Part shown: in pieces, positions 8,684-16,266 of the stretch | Numbering within the stretch: position 1 is the stretch's first letter | Layout of the letters: each line of letters opens with the position of its first letter | Assembly (NCBI GenBank): GCA_937924525.1 | Contig: CALDSU010000014.1 | Location: 62,001-126,000, forward strand | Direction of reading: 5' to 3' | Length of the DNA stretch: 64,000 nucleotides | Origin: an uncultured Bryobacteraceae bacterium | GTDB lineage: Bacteria; Acidobacteriota; Terriglobia; Bryobacterales; Bryobacteraceae | The notes under the pieces: model-generated | Seen by the model: only the letters and a program-made list of their open reading frames with translations | Told to the model about the DNA's origin: nothing | Database searches by the model: none | Made by a program: the position numbers and the translations under genes

Positions 8684-10135
8684 GTGATTTCGCACTGGCG
8701 GCAGGCGGGAGGCGGCGCGGCGGCGCTGCTGGCTCTCTACGCATGCTTCTTTTACGAACTCACCGGCGCCGGCATCCTCAGCGCGGACGAACCCCGCTAT
8801 GCATCGATCGCCCGGGAAATGGCGCGTTCCGGCGACTGGATCACGCCGCGCCTGTGGGGTGCTCCCTGGTTTGAAAAACCGGCCCTCGTCTACTGGACCG
8901 GCGCGCTGGGCTTTCGCGCCGGTCTCGATGACGATTGGGCGCCCCGCCTCCCCATCGCGCTGCTGAGCGCGGGGTTCCTGGTGTTCCTGTGGGCGGAAGT
9001 CCGCCGCCAGTTCGACGCGCGGCTGGCGACCTACGCCACCGTCATCCTGGGCACCTCGGCGATGTGGATAGGCTACAGCCACGTCGCGGTGATGGATATC
9101 CCATTGACCGTTTTCTTCACGGCGGCGGTGGCGCTGGCGCTGCCTTGGCTGCGCGGCCGCGAGGACGCTCGCCGCCTGCCGTGGGCCGCGGCGTGCCTCG
9201 GGCTGGCGGTGTTTGCCAAGGGTCTGGTGCCGCTGGTGCTGATCCTTCCTTTGCTCTGGGAGGGCCGGGCGCGCTGGCGCGATCTGGCCAAGCCCCGGGT
9301 GGTGGGCGCGTTTTTTCTTACCGCGGCGCCCTGGTACGTTGCTTGCGCCTGGACGAATGGCGAGCCCTTCCTGAAAAAGCTCTTCTTCGATCACCACATC
9401 GGCCGCTTCCTGACCAACGATTTGTTGCACCGGCAGCCGGCGGGCTTTTACATCCCGGTGATGCTGGCGGCGGTATTTCCCTGGACCGCCGTCGTCATCG
9501 CCTCCTTGCGTTCCCCCTGGCGGGAACCGCTCCCCCGGTTCCTGCTGCTGTGGCTGCTCTGGGGGCTGGTCTTCTTTTCCGCCTCCACCAATAAGCTGCC
9601 AGGCTACGTCTTACCGCTGATTCCGGCCTGGGCTCTGCTGGCCGCTCTGCGCCTCGAGGCGATCCGCGACGCGCGGCCGGTTTGGCTCGCGACCGGCCTG
9701 CTCATGATGCTGGTCCCGCCGCTGGTGGATGTGTTGCCGCAGGCCCTTGCCCAGGGCCTGTCACGGGCGAAGTGGCCCGGCCCGGACTGGACGTGGCTGG
9801 TCCCGGCCGCCGCCATTGTGCCCGCGTGGCGGCTGGAGCGCGCGGGACGCCGTCTGGAAGCGTTTCTGCTCTTCGCCCTGCTCGCCGTAGGCGGAGTCGT
9901 GTTTCTGAAGCACGCCGCGCTGCCCCGGATCGACCGCAGCGTGTCGGCCCGAACCCTGTGGCGCGAGATCGCACCCCAGCGGGATCGCGTCTGCGTCGAA
10001 GAGCCGCTCGTCCGGCACTGGCGTTACGGCCTCAACTACTACAGTGTGACGCCGCTCGCGGACTGTGCGACCGCCCCCCGCCCGCTCCGCGTGATCGGCG
10101 CGCCCGGCGCGCCCCCAGTACTCCAAACCCCGTAA
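8684..10135 (+). CDS. ArnT/PMT-like membrane glycosyltransferase (GT83 type)
   Basis: About 483 residues, with 10-12 predicted membrane helices. The first extracytoplasmic loop carries ILSADEPRYASIAREM, the acidic Asp-Glu motif of the ArnT/PMT family, followed by the WITPRLWGAPWFEKPALVYW segment typical of the same enzymes. Later FAKGLVP and STNKLPGYVLPLIPA are also ArnT-like. The family moves a sugar from a polyprenyl-phosphate carrier to lipid A or another acceptor on the periplasmic side. TTG at 8681 and GTG at 8684 are the only reasonable starts; GTG is preferred, with GGAAAG close upstream. The sugar and acceptor are unknown. Confidence 0.85.
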   Translation: MISHWRQAGGGAAALLALYACFFYELTGAGILSADEPRYASIAREMARSGDWITPRLWGAPWFEKPALVYWTGALGFRAGLDDDWAPRLPIALLSAGFLVFLWAEVRRQFDARLATYATVILGTSAMWIGYSHVAVMDIPLTVFFTAAVALALPWLRGREDARRLPWAAACLGLAVFAKGLVPLVLILPLLWEGRARWRDLAKPRVVGAFFLTAAPWYVACAWTNGEPFLKKLFFDHHIGRFLTNDLLHRQPAGFYIPVMLAAVFPWTAVVIASLRSPWREPLPRFLLLWLLWGLVFFSASTNKLPGYVLPLIPAWALLAALRLEAIRDARPVWLATGLLMMLVPPLVDVLPQALAQGLSRAKWPGPDWTWLVPAAAIVPAWRLERAGRRLEAFLLFALLAVGGVVFLKHAALPRIDRSVSARTLWREIAPQRDRVCVEEPLVRHWRYGLNYYSVTPLADCATAPRPLRVIGAPGAPPVLQTP

Positions 10136-10183
10136 AACGGTTGACCGGAGGTTGTGGCGCGTTGTAATCTCGGCTTTCATCGC

Positions 10184-11233
10184 ATGATCCTCCCACAAAC
10201 CTACTACGCGACGCTGGGTTTGCTGATCTTGAGCATGCTGTGCTGGGGATCCTGGGCCAATACGCTCAAACTCGCGGGCAAGTGGAGATTTGAGCTGTAT
10301 TACTTCGACTACGCGTTTGGAACCCTGCTGGCGGCCGCCGTGGCGGCGTTTACGTTCGGCTCGCTCGGATTTGATGGGTTTTTGTTTCTGGACGACCTGC
10401 TGCTGACGGGCAAACGGAACCTGGCCCTGGGCGCGGCGGCGGGCGCGGTGTTCAACCTGGCCAACATGCTGCTGGTAGCGGCCATCACCGTCGCCGGGAT
10501 GGCGGTGGCGTTTCCCATCGGCATCGGCTTGGCGCTCGTCATCGGCGTGGTCTGGAGTTATTTGCTGAATCCGGTCGGCAGCCCCGTGCTGCTGTTCGGC
10601 GGCGCGGCGTTGGTGCTGGGGGCGGTCATCGTAAACTCCGCCGCGTACCGTTTACGTGAGCGGGCCCGCCAGTTGGAGCGCGCCAGACAGGGATTGCTGA
10701 AGACGAGCGTGCCGAGGGTGTCGCCCAAAGGAATCATTCTTTCGCTGGCCTGCGGATTGCTTATGGGATCCTTTTTTCCCCTGGTGGAAATGGCCAAGCA
10801 CTCCGGCATCGGCGCGGGTCCTTACACGATCGGTTTCATGTTCGCGCTGGGGATCTTCGCTTCCACGTTCGTCTTCAATCTCTTCTTTATGAACCTGCCG
10901 GTGGAAGGCCGCCCGGTGGAGATCCGCGATTATTTCCTGACGGGCAGTCTCTGGCAGCATGCGCTGGGCGTGCTGGGCGGCGCGATTTGGTTCACCGGAG
11001 CCATTGCCAATTTTGTCGCGGCCAGCGCGGAAGGCGACGCCCAGGCCGGTCCGGCGGTCAGTTATGGGCTGGGGCAGGGCGCTACCATGATCAGCGCGCT
11101 GTGGGGAATCTTTCTCTGGAAGGAGTTCGAGGGCGCCGACCTGCGGGTCCGCCTGCTGCTGGCGATCATGTTCGTCTTATTCCTGATCGGCTTGGGCCTG
11201 GTGTCCGTTGCCCCGCTCTACTCGGCTGCCTGA
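10184..11233 (+). CDS. DMT-superfamily transporter, GRP/sugar-uptake type
   Basis: 349 residues, about ten hydrophobic segments. The opening LLILSMLCWGSWANTLKLAGKWRFELYY has the Gly-Ser-Trp-Ala-Asn segment and following aromatic residues seen in glucose/ribose porter (GRP) relatives. The two halves have similar topology with a basic loop near residues 150-185. It probably exchanges a sugar or other metabolite across the inner membrane. The ATG at 10184 was chosen over a TTG/GTG 30 bases earlier, because the hydrophobic helix begins directly after it. It overlaps the next gene by 26 bases. Confidence 0.8.
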   Translation: MILPQTYYATLGLLILSMLCWGSWANTLKLAGKWRFELYYFDYAFGTLLAAAVAAFTFGSLGFDGFLFLDDLLLTGKRNLALGAAAGAVFNLANMLLVAAITVAGMAVAFPIGIGLALVIGVVWSYLLNPVGSPVLLFGGAALVLGAVIVNSAAYRLRERARQLERARQGLLKTSVPRVSPKGIILSLACGLLMGSFFPLVEMAKHSGIGAGPYTIGFMFALGIFASTFVFNLFFMNLPVEGRPVEIRDYFLTGSLWQHALGVLGGAIWFTGAIANFVAASAEGDAQAGPAVSYGLGQGATMISALWGIFLWKEFEGADLRVRLLLAIMFVLFLIGLGLVSVAPLYSAA

Positions 11234-11738
11234 ACTGGAGGGCCTGCCGGTTTGGGTCGAGTTCCGGCCCGGGCTGCGCGCCTGGCAGGGCCGCTTGGAA
11301 TCCGGCGGCCGGCGGGGCCGTGAGATCCTCGGCGCTGGCTTCATCCGCGAGCGGCGCATCGTGCTGGATTCCTCGCTGCGGCGGCAGCCCGCCGAAGCCC
11401 TCCGGATTCTGACGCACGAACTGTATCACTTCGTGTGGGTCCGGCTCGGCAACCCGGCGCGGCGTTCTTGGGAAGAGTTGCTGGCTGGCGAAACGGCGAC
11501 AGGCGAACTCGGCTGGTCGGCCGAACTGCGGAAAGCCGCGCTCACCCCGGCCGACCGCTCGCTTCGCACCCGCCGGTGGCGGGAGTACGTTTGCGAGAGC
11601 TTCTGCGACACCGCCGCGTGGCTGCTGGCGGCCGGCGGCGGCCGGCGGCACGACGAATGCACGCTGCCTGCCGGCGCCCGCCGCGCCCGACGGCGCTGGT
11701 TTACCGCTGCTGGGCTGACGGCCCGAATCTCGATATAA
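11208..11738 (+). CDS. Small HExxH protein, putative metallopeptidase-like
   Basis: 176 residues, family not recognised. The central HELYHF (around residues 69-74) is an HExxH zinc-protease-like motif, followed by the acidic EELLAGE. Later YVCESFCDTAAW contains an Asp and two cysteines that could supply the third ligand. There is no signal peptide. The C-terminus is Arg-rich. The start is a TTG at 11208 overlapping the transporter gene by 26 bases; a later start is possible. It lies just before the tlpA-like gene. Function not assigned: a peptidase is only a motif-based suggestion. Confidence 0.6.
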   Translation: MPRSTRLPELEGLPVWVEFRPGLRAWQGRLESGGRRGREILGAGFIRERRIVLDSSLRRQPAEALRILTHELYHFVWVRLGNPARRSWEELLAGETATGELGWSAELRKAALTPADRSLRTRRWREYVCESFCDTAAWLLAAGGGRRHDECTLPAGARRARRRWFTAAGLTARISI

Positions 11739-11739
11739 T
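11734..11739 (+). promoter_or_regulatory. Perfect -10 box (TATAAT) before the TlpA-like gene
   Basis: TATAAT lies across the stop region of the HExxH gene, 10 bases before the ATG at 11750. No good -35 hexamer is seen at 16-18 bases. If used, the mRNA leader would be only a few bases long. Confidence 0.35.
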
Positions 11740-11749
11740 TAAAGGCACG

Positions 11750-12337
11750 ATGCCTGTCGCCCCCCGTTGGGTCATCTCGATTCCCTTGTTGGCTGCCATG
11801 GCGCTGTTTTCTTGCGCTGGCCAGAGCGGTTCCAAAACGCAGGGAAAGGTCAAGGCAGTCTCCAGCCGCAAGCCCGCCCCGGAGTTTGCCTTGAAAGACC
11901 CGGACGGCAAAGTGGTCCGCCTGGCCGACTATCGCGGCAAGGTGGTCCTGCTTAATTTCTGGGCGACCTGGTGCGGGCCTTGCAAGATCGAAATGCCGTG
12001 GTTCATCGAATTTGAGCGGCGGTACAAGGACCGCGGCTTCGCGGTGATCGGCGTGTCCATGGATGAAGAAGGCTGGCCGGTGGTCAAGCCTTTCATTACG
12101 AACATGGCGGTCAACTATCGGGTGGTGCAGGGCGACGATACCACCGCCGAACTGTACGGCGGGGTGGAAGCTCTACCTACCAGCTTCCTGATCGACCGGG
12201 AAGGCCGTATCGCGCAAACTCTGGTGGGACTTCACGGACGGGACGAATTTGACCATGGCATACAGGAACTGCTGGACGCGCAGGCTGCCGGCGCTGGCGC
12301 TGCTGGCCAGCCCGTGGCTCACGCCGGCGCAGAATAA
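11750..12337 (+). CDS. TlpA/ResA-like thioredoxin-fold lipoprotein
   Basis: 195 residues. A signal peptide ends in the lipobox LFSC, making Cys22 the probable lipidated residue, so the protein is anchored on the periplasmic face. The thioredoxin domain contains WATWCGPC (redox Cys75/Cys78) and the cis-Pro segment ALPTSF. Family members reduce or shuffle disulfides, for example in cytochrome c maturation. No standard Shine-Dalgarno is visible, consistent with a very short leader. The end overlaps the DsbD-N-like gene by 83 bases in another frame, which suggests coupled synthesis of two redox partners. Confidence 0.9.
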   Translation: MPVAPRWVISIPLLAAMALFSCAGQSGSKTQGKVKAVSSRKPAPEFALKDPDGKVVRLADYRGKVVLLNFWATWCGPCKIEMPWFIEFERRYKDRGFAVIGVSMDEEGWPVVKPFITNMAVNYRVVQGDDTTAELYGGVEALPTSFLIDREGRIAQTLVGLHGRDEFDHGIQELLDAQAAGAGAAGQPVAHAGAE

Positions 12338-12737
12338 CGACGTCCTCACCGTCGTCCCGCTAGCCCGCCTCAGTGTGAAGCGGGGCGCTCCGGTCGAGGT
12401 GAAATTGCAGTGCAAGCTGCGGAATGGCTACCACACGAATTCGCACACGCCGAGCGACCCCTATCTGGTGCCGCTCAAGCTGACCTGGGACGCCTCCGTC
12501 CTGACCCCGGGCAGCGTGGTCTACCCGAAGCCTGTCCTGGAGAAGTACGACTTCAACCCGCAGCCGCTCTCGGTCTTTTCGGGCGCGTTTGAAATTGTCA
12601 CCTCCTTCACCACCGCTCCGGGATTGCAGAGCGGTCCGAACCTGCTGACCGGCAAACTGCGCTACCAGGCTTGCACCAAAGCCATGTGCCTGCCGCCGAA
12701 GACCGTGCAGGTGCAGGTCCCGCTGGTGGTGCAGTAA
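12255..12737 (+). CDS. DsbD N-terminal-domain-like periplasmic protein
   Basis: 160 residues with a signal peptide (LPALALLASPWLTPAQ). The region LLTGKLRYQACTKAMCLPP contains the Cys-x4-Cys of the DsbD alpha domain (PF11412), which accepts electrons from the DsbD membrane domain and passes them to periplasmic substrates. No membrane domain or thioredoxin gamma domain follows, so this is a stand-alone alpha-like domain. The upstream lipoprotein TlpA may act as its redox partner. The ATG at 12255 is used; a TTG lies 6 bases earlier. Confidence 0.82.
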   Translation: MAYRNCWTRRLPALALLASPWLTPAQNNDVLTVVPLARLSVKRGAPVEVKLQCKLRNGYHTNSHTPSDPYLVPLKLTWDASVLTPGSVVYPKPVLEKYDFNPQPLSVFSGAFEIVTSFTTAPGLQSGPNLLTGKLRYQACTKAMCLPPKTVQVQVPLVVQ

Positions 12738-12846
12738 GGCACGGTTCCGCGGTTTGGCCACGCCACGTCGGGGTGGCCGCCAGCCGGTCTCTACCTAGCG
12801 CTGCTCGACCGCCAAGCTCCGCGAACTGGTAGGCGGCAATCAGCAA

Positions 12847-12872
12847 GGTGGCGCGCTCATGCGCGCGCCACC
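12847..12872. terminator. GC-rich hairpin between convergent genes
   Basis: GGTGGCGCGC pairs perfectly with GCGCGCCACC across a 6-base loop. It sits between the convergent DsbD-N-like gene and a Spy-like gene. It has no T-run, so it is at best a bidirectional or factor-assisted terminator. Confidence 0.45.
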
Positions 12873-12903
12873 GACAGGACGAACGCGTGACGCTGGATGC
12901 ACT

Positions 12904-13410
12904 CTACTCTACGCCGTCCGGGGGAGGGAGGGGCGGAGCGGCGCCAGGGCGGCCGGGAGGCGGCGCCGGCGGGAGGGGCGGACTGATCAGGTTCAAGCCG
13001 ATCGCCTGCGCAATGGCTGGCTGGAGTTTGGCGGCTTCGATCAGAACGCCGAGTTTCTCTCGCTGGGTCGCGGTCAGCACTTGCCGGGCTTGCGCTTGAT
13101 ACCGCTCGTTGGTTTCCCGGATTTGTATACGCAAATCGTTCACGTCCAGAACCAAGCGGCCCACCGGGGCCGCGTCGGCGCCGCCGCTTTCGAGCAGGGT
13201 GCGCAACGCGCTTTCCTTTTCGCGGATTTGCTGAGCGATGACCTGGACGGCTTGGCCCTGTTCCCTGCGGAGCTGGGTCAATTGCGTCGCCTGCGCATCG
13301 GTCAGGGACAGGAACTGTTTGAGAGCCTGCACTGGCGGCGCCTGGGGAGGCGCGGGCTGGGCCATCAGGGCCACCGCCAGCCAAGGGACTGTGAGCATGC
13401 TGCGAATCAT
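12904..13410 (-). CDS. Spy/CpxP-like periplasmic protein 1
   Basis: 168 residues: signal peptide (MIRSMLTVPWLAVALMAQ), Pro-rich linker, a mostly helical body with FLSLTDAQATQLTQL and a second VLTATQREKLGVL, and a Pro/Gly-rich tail. The repeated L-T-x-x-Q elements are those of the Spy/CpxP family of envelope-stress chaperones. The start ATG at 13408 has an AGGAG about 10 bases upstream. It is the last gene of a minus-strand series from an ECF sigma factor, and probably a target or sensor of that system. The long C-terminal tail has no defined role. Confidence 0.75.
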   Translation of the reverse strand: MIRSMLTVPWLAVALMAQPAPPQAPPVQALKQFLSLTDAQATQLTQLRREQGQAVQVIAQQIREKESALRTLLESGGADAAPVGRLVLDVNDLRIQIRETNERYQAQARQVLTATQREKLGVLIEAAKLQPAIAQAIGLNLISPPLPPAPPPGRPGAAPPLPPPDGVE

Positions 13411-13535
13411 CGTCTTATAGCTCCTCGTGTTACCAAATAGGGGATGAGAATTCCCGATGAGCGGATCACCCCGGGGTCCGTTCACGGTGGCTTGGTCGCC
13501 GTCGCAAGCCCCTGGTGGGCGCTCGCGCAGCGGCG

Positions 13536-14009
13536 TCAGAGATCCTGGTGCTCGGGGAGCGGGGCCGGGCGCTCGGGCGGAACATATGGCCGCGGCCCCG
13601 GCGTCACGCCAGGCGGAGCGCCGGGCGGGCGGCGTCGCCGCTCCTGAAGCAGCCGCCACTGCTCCACGGTAAGAATCAGCCGCAGCTTCAAGCTCATTTG
13701 CGACACCGCTCTGGCCAATTCGCTGCGCGCGGCGATCACCCGCTCGATGGCTTCACCGGCTTTGGCGGCGTCCACCTGCTCCTCGTTGAGCAGGTCAGCC
13801 AGTTCGCCTTCGGCCGTCTCCAACTCAGCGCGCTGCTGAAGCAGGCGAGGCCGAGATTGGCGGACGGTCTCGCGCACTTGACGGTGCTGCTCCGGGGTGA
13901 GCTTCAGGTCGCGCACCAGCGGGCTGTCCCACCAGGGAAACATGCCCGGGATCTGCGCGCCCGCCACGCCCGCGGCCAGCGCGAGCCAGCAGAGCACTCG
14001 CGGAATCAT
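13536..14009 (-). CDS. Spy/CpxP-like periplasmic protein 2
   Basis: 157 residues with a signal peptide (VLCWLALAAGVAGAQ), then DLKLTPEQHRQVRETVRQ and, near the end, LILTVEQWRLLQERR, the two L-T-x-x-Q motifs of Spy/CpxP. The tail is rich in Pro, Gly and Arg, as in its neighbour. The ATG overlaps the stop of the putative anti-sigma gene (ATGA at 14006-14009), so translation is probably coupled. CpxP-like proteins bind misfolded proteins or metals, or modulate a sensor; which applies here is unknown. Confidence 0.75.
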   Translation of the reverse strand: MIPRVLCWLALAAGVAGAQIPGMFPWWDSPLVRDLKLTPEQHRQVRETVRQSRPRLLQQRAELETAEGELADLLNEEQVDAAKAGEAIERVIAARSELARAVSQMSLKLRLILTVEQWRLLQERRRRPPGAPPGVTPGPRPYVPPERPAPLPEHQDL

Positions 14010-14428
14010 GGCCGCACCTCGAACAGTTCCCGCGCCGGAGTGAACGCCAGTGGCTCGGTGCGCGCCGCCTCGAGAAATACCTGCTCGAACCACACCTGAT
14101 CGTACCCGGCAGCCCCGGCGGCTATTTCCGGGTACTGCCGCGGCTGGGGCGGTTGCAGGAAAAGCGCCGCCGCCAGCAGCACCGGCAGGACCGGCACGAG
14201 CCGCCAACGCCAAATGCCCGAACGCTGTTCCAAGCGCTCCCAAATCGCCCTTCGTTGAGCCGCCAGAAACCCGGCGGGCAGGGAGGGAGGCTCCCCCAGC
14301 CGGTTTCTGCGCCGCGTCAATTCTTCCCAGCGCGCCCGGCATTCCGGACAACCGGGTTCGTCTTCGCCGCCGGTCAGCCCGTACAGCCGGTCGAGCAACT
14401 CATCTTCGGTCCAATGTGTGTGTCCCAT
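14006..14428 (-). CDS. Putative anti-sigma factor, single-pass
   Basis: 140 residues. The N-terminal part has a Cys pair (GCPECRARW, near residues 26-34) preceded by acidic helices, like a reduced zinc-finger anti-sigma domain. One hydrophobic segment (LVPVLPVLLAAALFL, ~77-91) is followed by a short periplasmic tail. It overlaps the ECF sigma gene by 29 bases and the Spy-like gene by 4, the usual sigma/anti-sigma layout. The His of the classical HxxxCxxC motif is absent, so the assignment rests on position and topology. Confidence 0.6.
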   Translation of the reverse strand: MGHTHWTEDELLDRLYGLTGGEDEPGCPECRARWEELTRRRNRLGEPPSLPAGFLAAQRRAIWERLEQRSGIWRWRLVPVLPVLLAAALFLQPPQPRQYPEIAAGAAGYDQVWFEQVFLEAARTEPLAFTPARELFEVRP

Positions 14429-14999
14429 ACAGATCCTTCAACTCCGCCCGCAGCCGGCTGATGGCGCGGGCCAGATGGACTTTGACCGTGCCCACTTCGA
14501 GCCCCAGGAGTTGGCCGATCTCTCCCAAGGGGCGGTCTTCATAGTGCCGCAGCACGAACACCGCGCGCTGCCGGTTCGACAGGCGGCCCAACGCCGCATG
14601 GAGGCGTCGCGCAATCTGCTCCGCCCAAGCCTGGGCTTCCGGCGTCGGCCCGGCACAGGGCGTGAAGGCCAGAATGGCCACCTCGTCGTCCGGCGCCGGA
14701 CGGCGCCGCCAAAACTGCCACTGGCGGGACCGGAGCCGGTCGAGGCAGGTATTGACCGCGATCCGCGTGAGCCAGCGCCCGGGATCGGCCACCACGTCTT
14801 CTTCCTGCTTTGCCAGAGCCTGGTAGGCTTTCCAGAAAGCCTCTTGCGCCGCCGCATCCGCGTCCTGCGGGTCGCGTAGGATCCGCAAACACAGCAGCGA
14901 GAGGCGAGACTGCTCCACCGCCATCCACTCCCCGAAGTTGTGGGTGGTGATCGCTTTCGGTTCGGCGGCGCCCGCAGCCTCGGCCATCGCGGCCATCAT
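14400..14999 (-). CDS. RNA polymerase ECF sigma factor
   Basis: 199 residues. Region 2 is seen in SLLCLRILRDPQDADAAAQE and WLTRIAVNTCLDRLRSR. Region 4 is in LGRLSNRQRAVFVLRHYED and LLGLEVGTVKVHLARAISRLR, a full helix-turn-helix. It directs RNA polymerase to stress-type promoters. Two adjacent ATGs (14994-14999) and a later one at 14985-14987 are possible; a GGGAAG lies just before the first pair. It is divergent, 60 bases away, from the small secreted protein and M48 protease genes. Confidence 0.9.
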   Translation of the reverse strand: MMAAMAEAAGAAEPKAITTHNFGEWMAVEQSRLSLLCLRILRDPQDADAAAQEAFWKAYQALAKQEEDVVADPGRWLTRIAVNTCLDRLRSRQWQFWRRRPAPDDEVAILAFTPCAGPTPEAQAWAEQIARRLHAALGRLSNRQRAVFVLRHYEDRPLGEIGQLLGLEVGTVKVHLARAISRLRAELKDLYGTHTLDRR

Positions 15000-15059
15000 A
15001 CTTCCCAGGACGAGACAAACTTCGAGTCCGATGACAGCGAGTCTGGTAAATTCAGTGTT

Positions 15060-15389
15060 GTGAGACTGGCGGTTTGGATCTGTTTCGCGCTGGCTGCCCT
15101 GGCCTTGGGCCAACAGGCCAGCCCGCAGAAAAAGGAAGCGCCTCCCGCGCAGAAAGCCGAGCCGGCGCCTTTGTTTGGCGGCCAACTCGGCATTCGTTCT
15201 TCCGCAAAGACGAAAGAATCCGCCACGCTGGGCTTCAACGGCATCGACCCTTCCGGCAAGGTGGACAAGGCAATGATGGCCACCACGCCCGGCGACAAGG
15301 ACCGCGAAACGGTGGCCAGCCTCGACAAGCACCGGCCCTCGGATGCCGAGGTGGAGGAATTCATCCAGCAGGGAGGACTGAAGAAATGA
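15060..15389 (+). CDS. Small exported protein of unknown function
   Basis: 109 residues from a GTG start. A signal peptide (LAVWICFALAALALGQ) precedes a low-complexity Lys/Ala/Pro segment, then GQLGIRSSAKTKESATLGFNG and an acidic C-terminus (DAEVEEFIQQGGLKK). Not recognised. It overlaps the M48 protease gene by 4 bases (ATGA), so the two are translationally coupled; it may be a partner of that protease. Confidence 0.7.
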   Translation: MRLAVWICFALAALALGQQASPQKKEAPPAQKAEPAPLFGGQLGIRSSAKTKESATLGFNGIDPSGKVDKAMMATTPGDKDRETVASLDKHRPSDAEVEEFIQQGGLKK

Positions 15390-16255
15390 GAATCCCCGCC
15401 TTGGCGCTGCTGGCCGTTGTTTTTTCGGGCGCCGTCCCCGCTCCGGCGCAGTTCGGCGGGGTGCTCGGCCGAGCCAGGCAGAAGATAGAGGAGAGCCGGC
15501 AGAAAGCCAAGCCCGTCACCGACCGTGCGGAGAAGGCGGCCGCCATCCGCCCGTGGACCGACGAAGAGGAGCAGCAGATCGGGCGGGCGACCGCCGCCAA
15601 GATGGTGGCCATGTTCGGAGTGGTGGAAGAGCCCGCCGTGGTCCGCTACATCAATCTGGTGGGCGCGACCGTGGCGCGCCAAGCCCCGCGGAAGATGCCC
15701 TACCGGTTTGCCGTCCTGGATACGGAGATCGTCGGGGCCTTCGCGCTGCCGGGCGGCTACGTGTTTCTGACCAAAGGGGCGTTGCTGCGGATGGAGAACG
15801 AGGCGCAACTGGCCGGTGCGCTCGGCCACGAGGTAGTGCACATCGCCGAGCGGCACCTGGAGACGGAAATCCGCTCCAAGCGCGGCTCGGCTTGGGCGAT
15901 CGAGGAAGCGCAAGCCCAGCAATTGCCGCTCGACCAGAGCATCCGCCAGCGGGCGGACGCGTTCTTGCACGACCTGTTCAACATGCGGCTGAGCCAGGAT
16001 AAGGAAGACGCCGCCGACCGCGACGGCGCCCTCATGGCTTCGCGCGCCGGCTACTCTCCCCGCGGGCTGCTGACCTTCCTCGAACGCATGGCGCAAGTCA
16101 ACCAGTCCGAGGAGAACAAACGGCTGTTCGGCCAATTGCTGAGCACGCATCCTTCTTTTGAGTCCCGCATGCAGGCGCTCCAGCAGACCGTGGCGGCCGC
16201 CGGCGACCGGGGCGAGTTGCTGGAGGCGCGGTTTCGGGGCGCCGTTCCCCATTAG
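15386..16255 (+). CDS. M48-family periplasmic metalloprotease
   Basis: 289 residues with a signal peptide. The zinc site is HEVVH (148-152) with the downstream Glu207 in KEDAADRDG, the classic HExxH...ExxxD pattern of M48 proteases such as BepA/LoiP. ALPGGYVFLTKGAL, just before the site, is also a family hallmark. Such enzymes degrade or assist misassembled outer-membrane proteins. No TPR domain follows. It is coupled to the small exported protein upstream and lies 11 bases before the cyclase. Confidence 0.92.
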   Translation: MRIPALALLAVVFSGAVPAPAQFGGVLGRARQKIEESRQKAKPVTDRAEKAAAIRPWTDEEEQQIGRATAAKMVAMFGVVEEPAVVRYINLVGATVARQAPRKMPYRFAVLDTEIVGAFALPGGYVFLTKGALLRMENEAQLAGALGHEVVHIAERHLETEIRSKRGSAWAIEEAQAQQLPLDQSIRQRADAFLHDLFNMRLSQDKEDAADRDGALMASRAGYSPRGLLTFLERMAQVNQSEENKRLFGQLLSTHPSFESRMQALQQTVAAAGDRGELLEARFRGAVPH

Positions 16256-16266
16256 CGGCGCGGCTC

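Noticed and set aside
8519-9430. Long N-terminal extension of the DUF362 frame
   Set aside because: It is antisense to the ArnT-like gene and would bury the twin-arginine signal that begins at 8518.
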